A stretch of 64,000 nucleotides of DNA from Holophagae bacterium (GCA_029263455.1 JAJCXM010000022.1:62001-126000), one strand, 5' to 3'. Shown: positions 25,334 to 33,682, numbered from the stretch's first letter. Notes: generated from the letters alone by a model not told the origin. Numbers and translations are program-made.

Positions 25334-26407
25334 TTACAGTTCGTCCAGCGGATCTGAACTGTTTTCGATTGGGGCTTCAGGCTCAATTTCCAGGACCGGT
25401 GCTACCCAATTCTTGATGTGTTGATATAGCTCATTGGTGAGCGCCTTTAAGTTAACGCCCTTCATAGAACTAATATGATAAACGTCTATATCTTGGCTAC
25501 GAAGAGATTCGGTTGCCCGTTGGACAGCCGCTTGTTGGTCATCGTCCAGTAGCAAATCCTGTTTGGTAAATGCCACCGAGAAGGGTTTGTCGGCCAGTAT
25601 ATTACTGAACTTGTTGAGTTCATCACGAAGTACATCCATGGTGGATTCTAGTTCGTGTTCAGGATCGGTTGGATCGACCATCAGCAATAGCCATTTCGTC
25701 CGCTCAATGTGCCTCAGGAAACGGTGTCCTAGGCCTTGACCTTCATGTGCGCCGCGTATGATTCCTGGAATGTCAGCCACAACAAAACCTTGAAAGTTGT
25801 CTACGCCAACTACCCCTAGTTGCGGCACCAAAGTGGTGAAGGGATAGTCTGCAACCTTTGGGCGTGCTGACGAAATCGCGCGGATGAGACTCGATTTCCC
25901 TGCGTTAGGGAATCCCACCAAACCGACGTCGGCCATGATCTTTAGTTCCAGGCGAACCCAAATAGTCGTAGCAGGCTCGCCGGACTGTGCAAATCGCGGT
26001 GCGCGGTGGGTACTGGTGGCGAAATGGGCATTTCCCTTGCCGCCTCGCCCTCCAGGGATGACGATGAGTTCGTCGTCGTCGGCAGTTAGGTCGCCGATTA
26101 GGGTTCCGCTATCACGGTCACGCACCAGCGTTCCTTTTGGTACCAAAAGCACCAAATCTTCGCCGCGAGCACCCGTCATGTCGGAACCCTTGCCGTTGAC
26201 GCCCTTACCAGCCCGGTAGTGGCGCATGTTCCGCAATGGTAACAACGTGTTAAAAGAGGAATTCACGCGGAATATGACGCTACCGCCATCGCCGCCATCG
26301 CCGCCGTCAGGTCCGCCAAAAGCCACATATTTCTCGCGACGGAAACTGACGCATCCTTTTCCGCCAGCGCCGGAACGCACTTCGATGTCTAATTCGTCAA
26401 GAAACAT
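25334..26407 (-). CDS. obgE: GTPase Obg
   Basis: The 357-residue ribosome-assembly GTPase has the glycine-rich Obg fold (GGPDGGDGGDGG near residue 33). The G domain has G1 FPNAGKSSLI, G3 DIPGI, and G4 TKQD. The N-terminus MFLDELDIEVRSG matches the canonical family start, fixing the ATG at 26407. There is no Shine-Dalgarno sequence in the 17 bases before this ATG. Instead a terminator-like hairpin and a run of six U abut the start, with GGGGAGG on the far side of the hairpin (separate entry). Confidence 0.96.
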   Translation of the reverse strand: MFLDELDIEVRSGAGGKGCVSFRREKYVAFGGPDGGDGGDGGSVIFRVNSSFNTLLPLRNMRHYRAGKGVNGKGSDMTGARGEDLVLLVPKGTLVRDRDSGTLIGDLTADDDELIVIPGGRGGKGNAHFATSTHRAPRFAQSGEPATTIWVRLELKIMADVGLVGFPNAGKSSLIRAISSARPKVADYPFTTLVPQLGVVGVDNFQGFVVADIPGIIRGAHEGQGLGHRFLRHIERTKWLLLMVDPTDPEHELESTMDVLRDELNKFSNILADKPFSVAFTKQDLLLDDDQQAAVQRATESLRSQDIDVYHISSMKGVNLKALTNELYQHIKNWVAPVLEIEPEAPIENSSDPLDEL

Positions 26408-26411
26408 AACG

Positions 26412-26446
26412 GAAAAAAGGCCGCAATCCTATTTGAACTGCGGCCT
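26412..26446 (-). terminator. Terminator-like hairpin directly upstream of obgE
   Basis: On the minus strand AGGCCGCA (26446-26439) pairs with TGCGGCCT (26425-26418), followed by six T. This is an intrinsic terminator pattern that ends 4 bases before the obgE ATG. It would uncouple rplU-rpmA from obgE, or act as an attenuator. Folding also places GGGGAGG, which ends inside the 5' arm, near the ATG. Confidence 0.7.
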
Positions 26447-26469
26447 CCCCAACTGGATTGCTAGATGAA

Positions 26470-26724
26470 TCAGGCAGGAACAATATTTACAAACTTGCCC
26501 ATTCTTCCGCGATCGCGAAATTCAACTGAGCCATGAACTTTCGCAAAGATGGTGTCATCTTTGCCTAAGCCCACATTGATACCTGGCTTAAATTTAGTGC
26601 CTCGCTGGCGCACAATAATGCTGCCCGCTGTAACTACTTGGCCACCGTATCGTTTGACGCCAAGGCGTTTTGCATTACTGTCGCGTCCATTTCTGGAACT
26701 GCCTACACCCTTCTTATGTGCCAT
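26470..26724 (-). CDS. rpmA: 50S ribosomal protein L27
   Basis: The 84-residue protein begins [16 protein letters not shown] and contains [10 protein letters not shown] and [12 protein letters not shown], all diagnostic of L27, whose N-terminal tail reaches the peptidyl transferase centre. It has no N-terminal extension needing cleavage. It follows rplU by 14 bases in the standard rplU-rpmA-obgE order. Confidence 0.98.
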   Translation of the reverse strand: MAHKKGVGSSRNGRDSNAKRLGVKRYGGQVVTAGSIIVRQRGTKFKPGINVGLGKDDTIFAKVHGSVEFRDRGRMGKFVNIVPA

Positions 26725-26738
26725 TTCTAAATTACCTC

Positions 26739-27044
26739 TTATACCGTTGGAATGGCGTCGATACGAACTTCATGGAAGTCCTGGCGATGGCCGTTCTTAC
26801 GACGGTAAGTTGTTGTTTTGCGTTTCTTGAAAACGATGATTTTTTTGCCTCGTCCTGCTCGAACAATCGTTCCGGTCACCGCTGGAGATTCGGTTTGCAG
26901 TGCACCGTCTTGATGCGTTGCCAACACTGTAAACTCCACAGCGTCACCTTCAACTTTTCCAGCTATCCGCTCGAGTCGGACGACATCGCCCTGTTTCACG
27001 TGGTACTGTTTTCCACCACTATTAATGATTGCGTATCGATCCAT
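26739..27044 (-). CDS. rplU: 50S ribosomal protein L21
   Basis: The 101-residue protein has the L21 start ([16 protein letters not shown]) and the conserved block near the end, [21 protein letters not shown] (residues about 70-90). The ATG at 27044 gives the normal family length; an ATG 13 codons upstream would add a non-conserved tail. GGGAGGA lies 11 bases before it. A near-perfect sigma-70 promoter precedes it. Confidence 0.97.
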   Translation of the reverse strand: MDRYAIINSGGKQYHVKQGDVVRLERIAGKVEGDAVEFTVLATHQDGALQTESPAVTGTIVRAGRGKKIIVFKKRKTTTYRRKNGHRQDFHEVRIDAIPTV

Positions 27045-27094
27045 GATCCGATGATCCTCCCGTGAACGCACCTTGGCTCGCAAGCCGAAGCGCC

Positions 27095-27123
27095 AGTATA
27101 CTTAAGGCTCTGTGGCTTGTCAA
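27095..27123 (-). promoter_or_regulatory. Sigma-70 promoter of the rplU operon
   Basis: The minus strand has a perfect TTGACA (-35, 27123-27118), a 17-base spacer and TATACT (-10, 27100-27095). It lies 51 bases before the rplU ATG and is oriented to drive rplU-rpmA-obgE-rsfS-rlmH-lapAB. The strength fits a ribosomal protein operon. Confidence 0.85.
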
Positions 27124-27155
27124 CGCACGAATGACCTAGCGCCAACTTTTGTTGG

Positions 27156-27704
27156 TTAGTTGCCACCTGAGTTTGAGCGCGGGTTACGCTCGTTGAGCCG
27201 GTAACGATATAGAGGTGGGGGTGGTTGGGCCTGAGCTTCCTCTTCTTCGTACGGCCCAATATCTAGCAAACTACCGCACGCAGGGCAAAAAGGGTAATCG
27301 GTCGTGGCTTCGTAACTGCACACCTGGCATGACCGCATTTGGCTACCGGATACAATATGGATGCGTGAAATACGCCTAATGCTCATGGCGAATGAGGATT
27401 TAGGTTGTTCCGGGTTAACGCCTTCGAATGAAATGGTGCCAATACGGCCTGTTAACGTCTCGCCTGTATCCAAGATCAATTGATAGGTACCCTGGCGGGC
27501 TAATGCCGTGATTCGTGTCACCTGGGCCAAAGGAATAAAATCAGATGTGCCATTGGCTTCTAAGGAAATGGCATAAGGGTCGGGACCAGCGATACGGAAG
27601 TCATAGAGTTCAACTTCTTCGCCTGAATCTGTAAATAAGGTGGCTTGCAGAGAGGCTGGCACAAAGGCATCTTGTTGAATTAATAGTAAACACACTATCC
27701 ACAC
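27156..27704 (-). CDS. Exported protein with C-terminal zinc ribbon, unknown function
   Basis: This protein of about 182 residues starts with a hydrophobic signal (WIVCLLLIQ). A beta-rich middle follows (YDFRIAGPDPYAISLE, TGRIGTISFEG), then a zinc ribbon with two CXXC pairs (CQVCSYEATTDYPFCPACG) and a Glu/Pro-rich tail. An exported zinc ribbon is unusual. I chose the GTG at 27704, with AAGGAG 7 bases upstream, over a TTG at 27728 that would lengthen the overlap with dapF. It overlaps dapF by 10 bases. I do not recognise the family. Confidence 0.75.
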   Translation of the reverse strand: MWIVCLLLIQQDAFVPASLQATLFTDSGEEVELYDFRIAGPDPYAISLEANGTSDFIPLAQVTRITALARQGTYQLILDTGETLTGRIGTISFEGVNPEQPKSSFAMSIRRISRIHIVSGSQMRSCQVCSYEATTDYPFCPACGSLLDIGPYEEEEAQAQPPPPLYRYRLNERNPRSNSGGN

Positions 27705-28453
27705 AGGAATTCTCCTTCGGCTACCCAATGCGTGGGACCGGTAAGGGCTAGGCCATCGTCGTTTAGGCTGACATCAATCCAGTCACCCCCGTCTGGCAAG
27801 AACCGTTTCAATTTCTCGCCGTGGTTCGCTAGCACGCACGCTGCTGCTACGACGCCCGACCCGCAGGCCAAGGTGAAGCCTTCCACGCCGCGTTCATAGG
27901 TCTTAATTTGATATTGCGCTTCGTCGATTGGGCGAACGAACGTGACATTGGTGCCATTGTGAAAATCAGGGTGGGCTCTAAGAGCCGGTGCCTTGACAAG
28001 CCAGCGCGGTTTGTAATCGAGAATGACTAATTGTGGATTTCCCACGTCCACGAACCAGCCATTTATTGTCATTTTTGATTGCACTATTTCCACGGGACTA
28101 GCCTGGGCAAGGTTTATCTGAATGACAGGGAAATCTTGCATCTGGTAACGCAACTTAACGCCAGCGCTTTGCACCGATCCGTTTGCGGATATTTGGCCCT
28201 CTTGTTGAAGGGCAGCCAATGTTGCGCGAATGCCGTTCAGGCAAAAACTGCGCGAACCGTCTGGGTCAAAATGGTCTAGTACAATTTCGCCACTTGAGAC
28301 CGATTCGATGACCATGATTCCGTCTGCGCCAATGCCGTGTTGACGATCACAGATCGTGGTGACCAGTTCTTGATTGGGCGCCGCCGTGAGCACGACGAAA
28401 TCATTCCCGCAAGCGTGGACTTTCTTAAAGGGGATCGCGCGCCTCGAAGTCAC
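27695..28453 (-). CDS. dapF: Diaminopimelate epimerase
   Basis: The 252-residue protein interconverts LL- and meso-diaminopimelate for lysine and peptidoglycan synthesis. It has the N-terminal HACGNDFVVL and both catalytic-cysteine regions. The first reads FCLNGIRAT, where the family usually has CGNGxRC, so the glycine after the cysteine is replaced by leucine. The second is LACGSGVVAAA. At 252 residues it is slightly short for the family. The start is GTG with GGCGAG upstream. It is divergent from the histidine kinase gene. Confidence 0.88.
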   Translation of the reverse strand: MTSRRAIPFKKVHACGNDFVVLTAAPNQELVTTICDRQHGIGADGIMVIESVSSGEIVLDHFDPDGSRSFCLNGIRATLAALQQEGQISANGSVQSAGVKLRYQMQDFPVIQINLAQASPVEIVQSKMTINGWFVDVGNPQLVILDYKPRWLVKAPALRAHPDFHNGTNVTFVRPIDEAQYQIKTYERGVEGFTLACGSGVVAAACVLANHGEKLKRFLPDGGDWIDVSLNDDGLALTGPTHWVAEGEFLCG

Positions 28454-28531
28454 TTAAACTCGCCGTATCCGTTGCTGGTTGGTGTTGTGTGGGTTATGTT
28501 AGCGCCAGCTCCAAACCTAAGGGGACATGTC

Positions 28532-29938
28532 ATGGTTGCCTATCTTTCAGCTGAACAGATTCGCGTGTTTGTTCGTCGAACCTTAATGATCTTACCACCG
28601 ATTTTGTTCTTAGCCTATTCCGTCCATAGTATCAGTATTCTACGTAGCTTGATGGTCGCCTCCTTTGGTTTTCACGTTAAATTCGCCAATGATTTGATCC
28701 AAGATTACCTGGAAATGGAGTTGACGGCGGATCGCGAAGGTCTTATTGCATGCCAAGAAACTAACCCGGACGAGAGCACCTGCTTATCCGGAAAATGGCT
28801 GGACGTAGCAAAGCCAGGATCTTTGGTTGAAGACAATGTATATACGAGAGATGGCTATCGTTTCACTTTGAGAGAAGAGGCTTTACGCAACAATATCAGC
28901 GAGTTCTTGGTTACCAGAAAAGGACTTTACGCCTTAGTCGAGTTCAGACCGGACCACCAGCCTGTCTATTGGTTCCGAATACTAGGGCCAAACGGAGAGG
29001 AGGTGTTTCGCTCCCACGAGGCACCAAGTACTTGGGCCGCGCGCGAAAGCTTCGCAATGGAGCGATCATTGGCGGGTTGCCAATTGGATGTCATTTATTC
29101 GAGTTTTGGGCGCAAACAACTATACAGCGTTGCCAAGCGACGCCTTAACTGGGGCATGTTCTTGATGTTGGGCACAATGGCAATATTCAGTGTTTTCTTG
29201 ATCACTCGCTCAATAAGACAAAAGATTCTTCTAGCCCGCCAAAAGACGTTTTTTGTATCTACGGTCTCGCACGAGTTCAAAACGCCATTAGCAATTATTC
29301 GGCTTGCGGCTGAAACGCTGGATGAAAAGCGTTACCATTCAGAAGATGAACGGCAAACTTTTCATCACATGATGATCCGCGAAATCAATCGCCTGGACCT
29401 TTTGGTCAAGAAGGTACTCAGCTTTAATAAGATGGAAACTGGCCACTTCAGTTTGAATCAGTCGGTGATGGATTTGCGTGCCGTGGTGCAGCAATGCGTG
29501 GATGTTTTCCAAGTCCAAGCTGATGCCGACCACATCACGCTGGAGGTAGAATTGCCAGATGAAGCCTGTCTCGTGCGCGGCGACACAGACGCCTTGCGTT
29601 TGGGCATCGATAACCTGGTCGACAACGCGTTTAAGTACAGAGGCGATAGCAAAGCGATTGTCATTCGTATTACCGACGAAGCTGATGACTGGTGTTTGCA
29701 GGTGGAAGATCAAGGAATTGGCATGACTCAGGAGCAGTCACGGCAAGCAATCAAAAGTTTCTTCCGGGCCGATGACCCAAAAGTGCAGGCTGTGCGCGGG
29801 TCTGGTCTGGGGTTGGCAATCTCAAGTTACGTCTTTGAACAGGTCCATGCTAAATTTGAAATTCGGTCGCAATTAGGAAACGGAACCTGCGTTCTTGTTC
29901 GCTTCCCCAAACAGAGGTTGAGCCAAACAGATGAATGA
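28532..29938 (+). CDS. Sensor histidine kinase
   Basis: The 468-residue membrane kinase has an N-terminal helix (MILPPILFLAYSV) and a sensor region of about 170 residues with no recognised domain. A second helix follows (MFLMLGTMAIFSVFLI). The HisKA box has the phospho-histidine in STVSHEFKTPLAI near residue 250. The ATPase domain has N box DNAFKYRG, G1 EDQGIGM and G2 GSGLGLAI. I chose the ATG at 28532 with AGGGGAC upstream, as longer reading would run into dapF. It overlaps its response regulator gene by 8 bases, so they form one two-component system. The signal is unknown. Confidence 0.93.
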   Translation: MVAYLSAEQIRVFVRRTLMILPPILFLAYSVHSISILRSLMVASFGFHVKFANDLIQDYLEMELTADREGLIACQETNPDESTCLSGKWLDVAKPGSLVEDNVYTRDGYRFTLREEALRNNISEFLVTRKGLYALVEFRPDHQPVYWFRILGPNGEEVFRSHEAPSTWAARESFAMERSLAGCQLDVIYSSFGRKQLYSVAKRRLNWGMFLMLGTMAIFSVFLITRSIRQKILLARQKTFFVSTVSHEFKTPLAIIRLAAETLDEKRYHSEDERQTFHHMMIREINRLDLLVKKVLSFNKMETGHFSLNQSVMDLRAVVQQCVDVFQVQADADHITLEVELPDEACLVRGDTDALRLGIDNLVDNAFKYRGDSKAIVIRITDEADDWCLQVEDQGIGMTQEQSRQAIKSFFRADDPKVQAVRGSGLGLAISSYVFEQVHAKFEIRSQLGNGTCVLVRFPKQRLSQTDE

Positions 29939-30641
29939 AGCTCCTAAACATATTTTAGTTGTTGAAGATGAAGAGGATCTGCGTTTCTCACTTTGTCACA
30001 ATCTCCGCTTTGAGGGTTATGCCGTTGATTCCGCCAAGGATGGGCTGGAAGGTTGGCATCGGTATGAACAAGGTCAATACCAGCTATTGATTCTAGATGT
30101 GGTGATGCCACAGATGGATGGATTACAGTTATTGAAGCGTGTGCGCTCAAATGACCCCATCACACCGGTCATGATGTTGACCGCTCGTGCCTCGGAGACA
30201 GATAAGGTTTTGGGTTTGGAGTTGGGCGCAGACGACTATTTGGCAAAACCATTTGGTCTTTCAGAGTTATTAGCTCGCGTTAGAGCCCTGTTGCGGAGGT
30301 CCAGCGCTAAATCGGTCGATGAATTGGAACGTGCTGAACGACTTGTCTTTGGTGGCATTGAGATTGATTTCGAACGGATGACCGTCCAACGCGCGGGTAA
30401 GCCAATCCACTTCAGCCAAAAAGAATTCATGCTTATACGGTATCTGGCAGAGCGTGCTGGAAAAGCAATCTACAAAAAAGAAATTCTGGATGCAGTTTGG
30501 GGTTATCAGTCGGCGGCAACAACACGCACGATTGACACCCACATCGCGCGGATTAGGCGCAAACTCGGCGATCAGAGTAGCCGTAAAATTATCCAGACTG
30601 TACCAACGGTCGGCTATAAGTTCACGGCAGACCTAGATTGA
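29931..30641 (+). CDS. OmpR/PhoB-family response regulator
   Basis: The 236-residue protein has a receiver domain with acidic pocket VEDEED, phospho-acceptor Asp56 in ILDVVMPQMDG, and the conserved lysine in LAKPFG. A winged-helix domain follows (residues about 135-233; TIDTHIARIRRKLG, VPTVGYKF). It is the partner of the overlapping histidine kinase. Its target genes are not evident. Confidence 0.95.
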   Translation: MNEAPKHILVVEDEEDLRFSLCHNLRFEGYAVDSAKDGLEGWHRYEQGQYQLLILDVVMPQMDGLQLLKRVRSNDPITPVMMLTARASETDKVLGLELGADDYLAKPFGLSELLARVRALLRRSSAKSVDELERAERLVFGGIEIDFERMTVQRAGKPIHFSQKEFMLIRYLAERAGKAIYKKEILDAVWGYQSAATTRTIDTHIARIRRKLGDQSSRKIIQTVPTVGYKFTADLD

Positions 30642-30725
30642 GTGGGGCTGGCCTAAAATTTGCTCATTGCTGCCTGTAACGGCAAACGTACCAATCGTAA
30701 TCGCGCCGTCTGTGTGGCAATCATG

Positions 30726-31010
30726 TTAAACAAACCAACTTTCATCAATCAATCGTGCCGTAAGCTTAGTGGTGCTCATTTCGGTCAAGTAGCTGGCATT
30801 CCAGCAAACGACCGGTGCTTCACTGCAATTGCCGGTACAGCCTATCTCTTGCCATACCAATGGCAGATCGGCCTCAGCCAATCCACGGCACCAGTCAACC
30901 ATATCAATCGAGCCCGCTGCGGAACAGTTAGGACCTCGGCATACTTGTATTTCCAGTTTGTGCTCGACGGTCGGCGTGCTTAAATGATCGGCTTGGGGGC
31001 GTGTTGACAT
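30726..31010 (-). CDS. Thioredoxin-like [2Fe-2S] ferredoxin
   Basis: This 94-residue protein has the cluster-ligand pattern of thioredoxin-fold [2Fe-2S] ferredoxins and NuoE: CRGPNC (C-X4-C) and, about 35 residues later, CTGNC (C-X3-C) followed by SEAPVV. Such ferredoxins carry single electrons, but no partner oxidoreductase is adjacent. The ATG at 31010 and the DUF2203 ATG at 31009 share one CATG on opposite strands. An earlier start would run through the DUF2203 gene. Confidence 0.85.
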   Translation of the reverse strand: MSTRPQADHLSTPTVEHKLEIQVCRGPNCSAAGSIDMVDWCRGLAEADLPLVWQEIGCTGNCSEAPVVCWNASYLTEMSTTKLTARLIDESWFV

Positions 31011-31365
31011 GGATGATTCTTTAAATAAAGCGTTTTCGATTGATGAGATACGTAGTCTTTTGCCCTGGCTCCGAGAGGTCAGTGAATCTTCAGAATTGGC
31101 CTTAATTAGGCTGCAACAAAATGGTTCTGCCGACCGTGCGCAAGAGCAGGCTGCGGCGATTATACAGCATTGGGCAGAGACCGTTGCCAAACTGGGCGGA
31201 ATGCCGAAACAACCATTTACAGTGGATTTCGATAGTGGCCACGATTTTTTTTGTTGGGAATACCCCGAAGACGATATTTATTTCAGACATGACTACAATT
31301 TAGGCTATCAAGGCAGACATCCTATTTGTGATGGACCGATCAAAGATGAGGAAGTGAATCCATGA
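31009..31365 (+). CDS. DUF2203 family protein
   Basis: The 118-residue cytoplasmic protein has the DUF2203 pattern. An N-terminal helix begins FSIDEIRSLLPWLREV. The C-terminal part, about residues 70-112, reads DSGHDFFCWEYPEDDIYFRHD and ends in GRHPICDGPI, resembling the family's CW-x-GE-x(i)-WH and R-x(n)-P blocks. Function is unknown in the family. It overlaps the thioredoxin-like gene by ATGA, so the two are coupled. Confidence 0.8.
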   Translation: MDDSLNKAFSIDEIRSLLPWLREVSESSELALIRLQQNGSADRAQEQAAAIIQHWAETVAKLGGMPKQPFTVDFDSGHDFFCWEYPEDDIYFRHDYNLGYQGRHPICDGPIKDEEVNP

Positions 31366-31892
31366 CCCGAATACTATTTTTTATGCTGCTAGCAGGTTCA
31401 ATCCTGGCGCAGTCAGATTTTAAGATTGATTTAAAGCTTGCCGATAATGCCTTCCAAGAGGAAACCACCCCTTTTCCGGAAGGGCTTGAACTTTTTGCCT
31501 TGGATATGAAGGCAAAGTCTGTTCAGCTTGGTGAAATGACCTTGGTTCAGGTGTGGTCGGCTTGTTGTGGTGCCGAGCCTGAAATTTGGGGCGAAGTCGA
31601 GGCCATGGTCCGTGAGTATGAGGAACACGGTCTGACTTGGGTTTCTGTTAACTTTGAGAATGGCCTTAATATGGGGCAAATGAAATCCAAGATGAACGAT
31701 TACTTTGCCCAGCGCGAAGCGCCGAAGAATCTCTATTTGGACCCTATGGGCGACATCATCGATCAATTGAAGGTGACGGGCTTTCCGACCTACCTATTGG
31801 TCGTAGGGGATACGGTTGTCTTTAGAACAAATGGCAAGGATCCTGAAGGCGTGCGCCTATTTCGTCAACAAATTGAGAAACGGATTCTCTAG
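31362..31892 (+). CDS. Exported thioredoxin-fold protein with altered active site
   Basis: The 176-residue protein has a signal peptide (ILFFMLLAGSILA) and a thioredoxin-fold body. The strand is TLVQVWSACCGAEPE, and the cis-proline loop is VTGFPTYLLV. TlpA-like proteins normally read W-x-x-W-C-P-P-C. Here the loop is shortened to adjacent cysteines (ACCGAEP), so a normal CXXC redox reaction is unlikely. It starts within the DUF2203 stop (ATGA) and ends 3 bases before tatD. Confidence 0.85.
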   Translation: MTRILFFMLLAGSILAQSDFKIDLKLADNAFQEETTPFPEGLELFALDMKAKSVQLGEMTLVQVWSACCGAEPEIWGEVEAMVREYEEHGLTWVSVNFENGLNMGQMKSKMNDYFAQREAPKNLYLDPMGDIIDQLKVTGFPTYLLVVGDTVVFRTNGKDPEGVRLFRQQIEKRIL

Positions 31893-31895
31893 TAA

Positions 31896-32702
31896 ATGAT
31901 CGATTCTCATTGCCATATTTACGGCCACAAATACGACGAAGATCGCGACCGCGTTGTCGTTCGTGCCGTGGAGGCGGGTGTTCAACAGCTATTAGTGGTT
32001 GGCTGTGATGTGGAAGACTCGAAACAGGCGCTCGCTTTTGCTGAGCAAACACCTGGGGTCTTCGCTTCTGTCGGGATCCACCCCCATAACGCCGATACAT
32101 ATAGTGAAGTAGCCCATGAGCAGTTGATAGCTATGACCAAGAACGCCAAGGTTTTGGCTGTTGGCGAAATGGGCCTCGACTACTTCTACGACAACAGCCC
32201 GCGTGAGATTCAGAAACGAACGTTCGGCGCTCAATTAGAATTGGCGAATCAGGTCAACTTACCGGTTGTGATTCATACGCGGGATGCAGAAGACGACTCA
32301 TGGTCGATCATCTCAAATAACCCGCCCAGATGCGGTGGTCATGTTCACTGCTTTACAAATGGCCTTGAATTCGCCGAGAAGTTGTTGAGTCTTGATCTCC
32401 ATATAGGATTTACTGGTATCGTTTCATTTCCTAGTGCCGACGATCTTCGTGAGGTTGTGCGCATGGTGCCAATGAACCGACTATTGATTGAAACGGATAG
32501 CCCATATTTGGCTCCTGTTCCGTATCGTGGTCGACGTAATGAACCTGCATACGTCAGGTGGGTTGCTGATGCGATTGCTCAAGTTAAGCAGTTAGATATT
32601 GCTGAAGTACTTGAAGCAACAACGGCTAACTACTTCCGTCTATACGGTTCTGATCCGCAACAGTTACTGCGCAGCCCGCAATCCATGATTGGCGAATCTT
32701 AA
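31896..32702 (+). CDS. tatD: TatD-family metal-dependent DNase
   Basis: The 268-residue TIM-barrel hydrolase has the metal-site motifs DSHCHIYG at the start, GEMGLDYFYD (about residues 90-99), VIHTRDA, GHVHCFTNG and ETDSPYLAPVPYRGRRNEP. TatD/YcfH enzymes are 3'-5' DNases and are also linked to D-aminoacyl hydrolysis. The length is normal. It overlaps the next gene as TAATG. Confidence 0.94.
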   Translation: MIDSHCHIYGHKYDEDRDRVVVRAVEAGVQQLLVVGCDVEDSKQALAFAEQTPGVFASVGIHPHNADTYSEVAHEQLIAMTKNAKVLAVGEMGLDYFYDNSPREIQKRTFGAQLELANQVNLPVVIHTRDAEDDSWSIISNNPPRCGGHVHCFTNGLEFAEKLLSLDLHIGFTGIVSFPSADDLREVVRMVPMNRLLIETDSPYLAPVPYRGRRNEPAYVRWVADAIAQVKQLDIAEVLEATTANYFRLYGSDPQQLLRSPQSMIGES

Positions 32703-33682
32703 TGCGACCGATCTACATTCACGGGAGTGCGGCGCTGACGGCCCAGACAGGGCTCAACGGTCAAGAGCCACCGTCATTAGCGGATGGTGATCCTTTTTTC
32801 CCCTCATTTGCGCTCGCGGACTTCAATCCAAGAGACGTCATCCCAATGATGAAGCTGAGGCGTATGGATCGCGCATCAAGAATGCTCATTTGTGTGCTCG
32901 ATCGATTACTTCCTAAAGATCGGGACGTAACGGACTGGGGCCTGTTCATTGGAACCTTTTCGGCCGGTTCCGATGCCGTAGAGCAGTTTTTGACGCGATA
33001 TTTTGACGAGGGTCCGCTTGGCGCGAATCCCATGGTCTTCCCGAATACGGTGTTGAACGCAGCGGCGGGCCAGGCAGCAATCTACTACGGATTAAAAGGT
33101 CCAAATTCAACGCAGTGCATGAATTTCTTGGCCGGGGCGGCTGCACTACAAGCGGCTTGTCATTATTTGCAGTTCAACAAAACAACACTTTTGGCTGGCG
33201 CGGTTGACGTGTTATCGCCTTTTCAATTTGAAGTATGGAAATCGCATCCGAGTTATGGCGTTGATTCATTCTTGGTCGGTGAAGGTGCCGTTGTTTTGTG
33301 GCTGTCTCGCGATCTGTCAGCCATTCGTATTGAGGGCTTCAGTCAAGGACGGTTGCCAACCCAACCCTACCATTTTGCGAACGCAGATACAGACTTGGAC
33401 GAGGCTTACAAGGGGCACGTTGCTAAGTATGGTGTTCCGGACGTCGCCTATCTTTTTGGCTATGGATTAAGTGAATTGCAGGCGCAAGAAACGATGGTGA
33501 ACCGCGTTGCACAAGTTAACGTCAGAGCGCTGGGTCGTGCGGTGGGTGTTTCATCGATGATGCCTTTGGCTGCTTGTCATGCCGCCGTTGAATCGTTGCT
33601 AGTGAACCAGAGTGCCGATGTCCTAGCATTTGGCATTGGTGGCGACTTTTTGTTTACTCGAATCGCGCGGGTTACTGCTTGA
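32702..33682 (+). CDS. Ketosynthase-fold protein lacking the catalytic cysteine
   Basis: The 326-residue protein follows the thiolase/beta-ketoacyl synthase fold (WGLFIGTFSAGSDAVEQF, GPNSTQCMNFLAGAAAL, VLAFGIGGDF). The nucleophile motif TACASG is replaced by MNFLAG. The only nearby cysteine is three residues too early, and the first catalytic-histidine region (HGTGT) reads FGYGLSE. It may be a chain-length-factor-like subunit or a non-catalytic relative. At 326 residues it is shorter than typical KS proteins (about 410). No acyl carrier protein or partner KS is beside it. It overlaps tatD as TAATG and converges on the TPR gene by 11 bases. Confidence 0.82.
   Translation: MRPIYIHGSAALTAQTGLNGQEPPSLADGDPFFPSFALADFNPRDVIPMMKLRRMDRASRMLICVLDRLLPKDRDVTDWGLFIGTFSAGSDAVEQFLTRYFDEGPLGANPMVFPNTVLNAAAGQAAIYYGLKGPNSTQCMNFLAGAAALQAACHYLQFNKTTLLAGAVDVLSPFQFEVWKSHPSYGVDSFLVGEGAVVLWLSRDLSAIRIEGFSQGRLPTQPYHFANADTDLDEAYKGHVAKYGVPDVAYLFGYGLSELQAQETMVNRVAQVNVRALGRAVGVSSMMPLAACHAAVESLLVNQSADVLAFGIGGDFLFTRIARVTA

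Noticed and set aside
26996-27259. 87-codon frame on the minus strand over the rplU start
   Set aside because: It overlaps rplU and the exported zinc-ribbon gene in another frame and spans the rplU promoter.
28337-28531. Upstream extension of the histidine kinase
   Set aside because: It overlaps dapF on the other strand, lacks family motifs and a ribosome site. The ATG at 28532 has AGGGGAC and starts before the first membrane helix.
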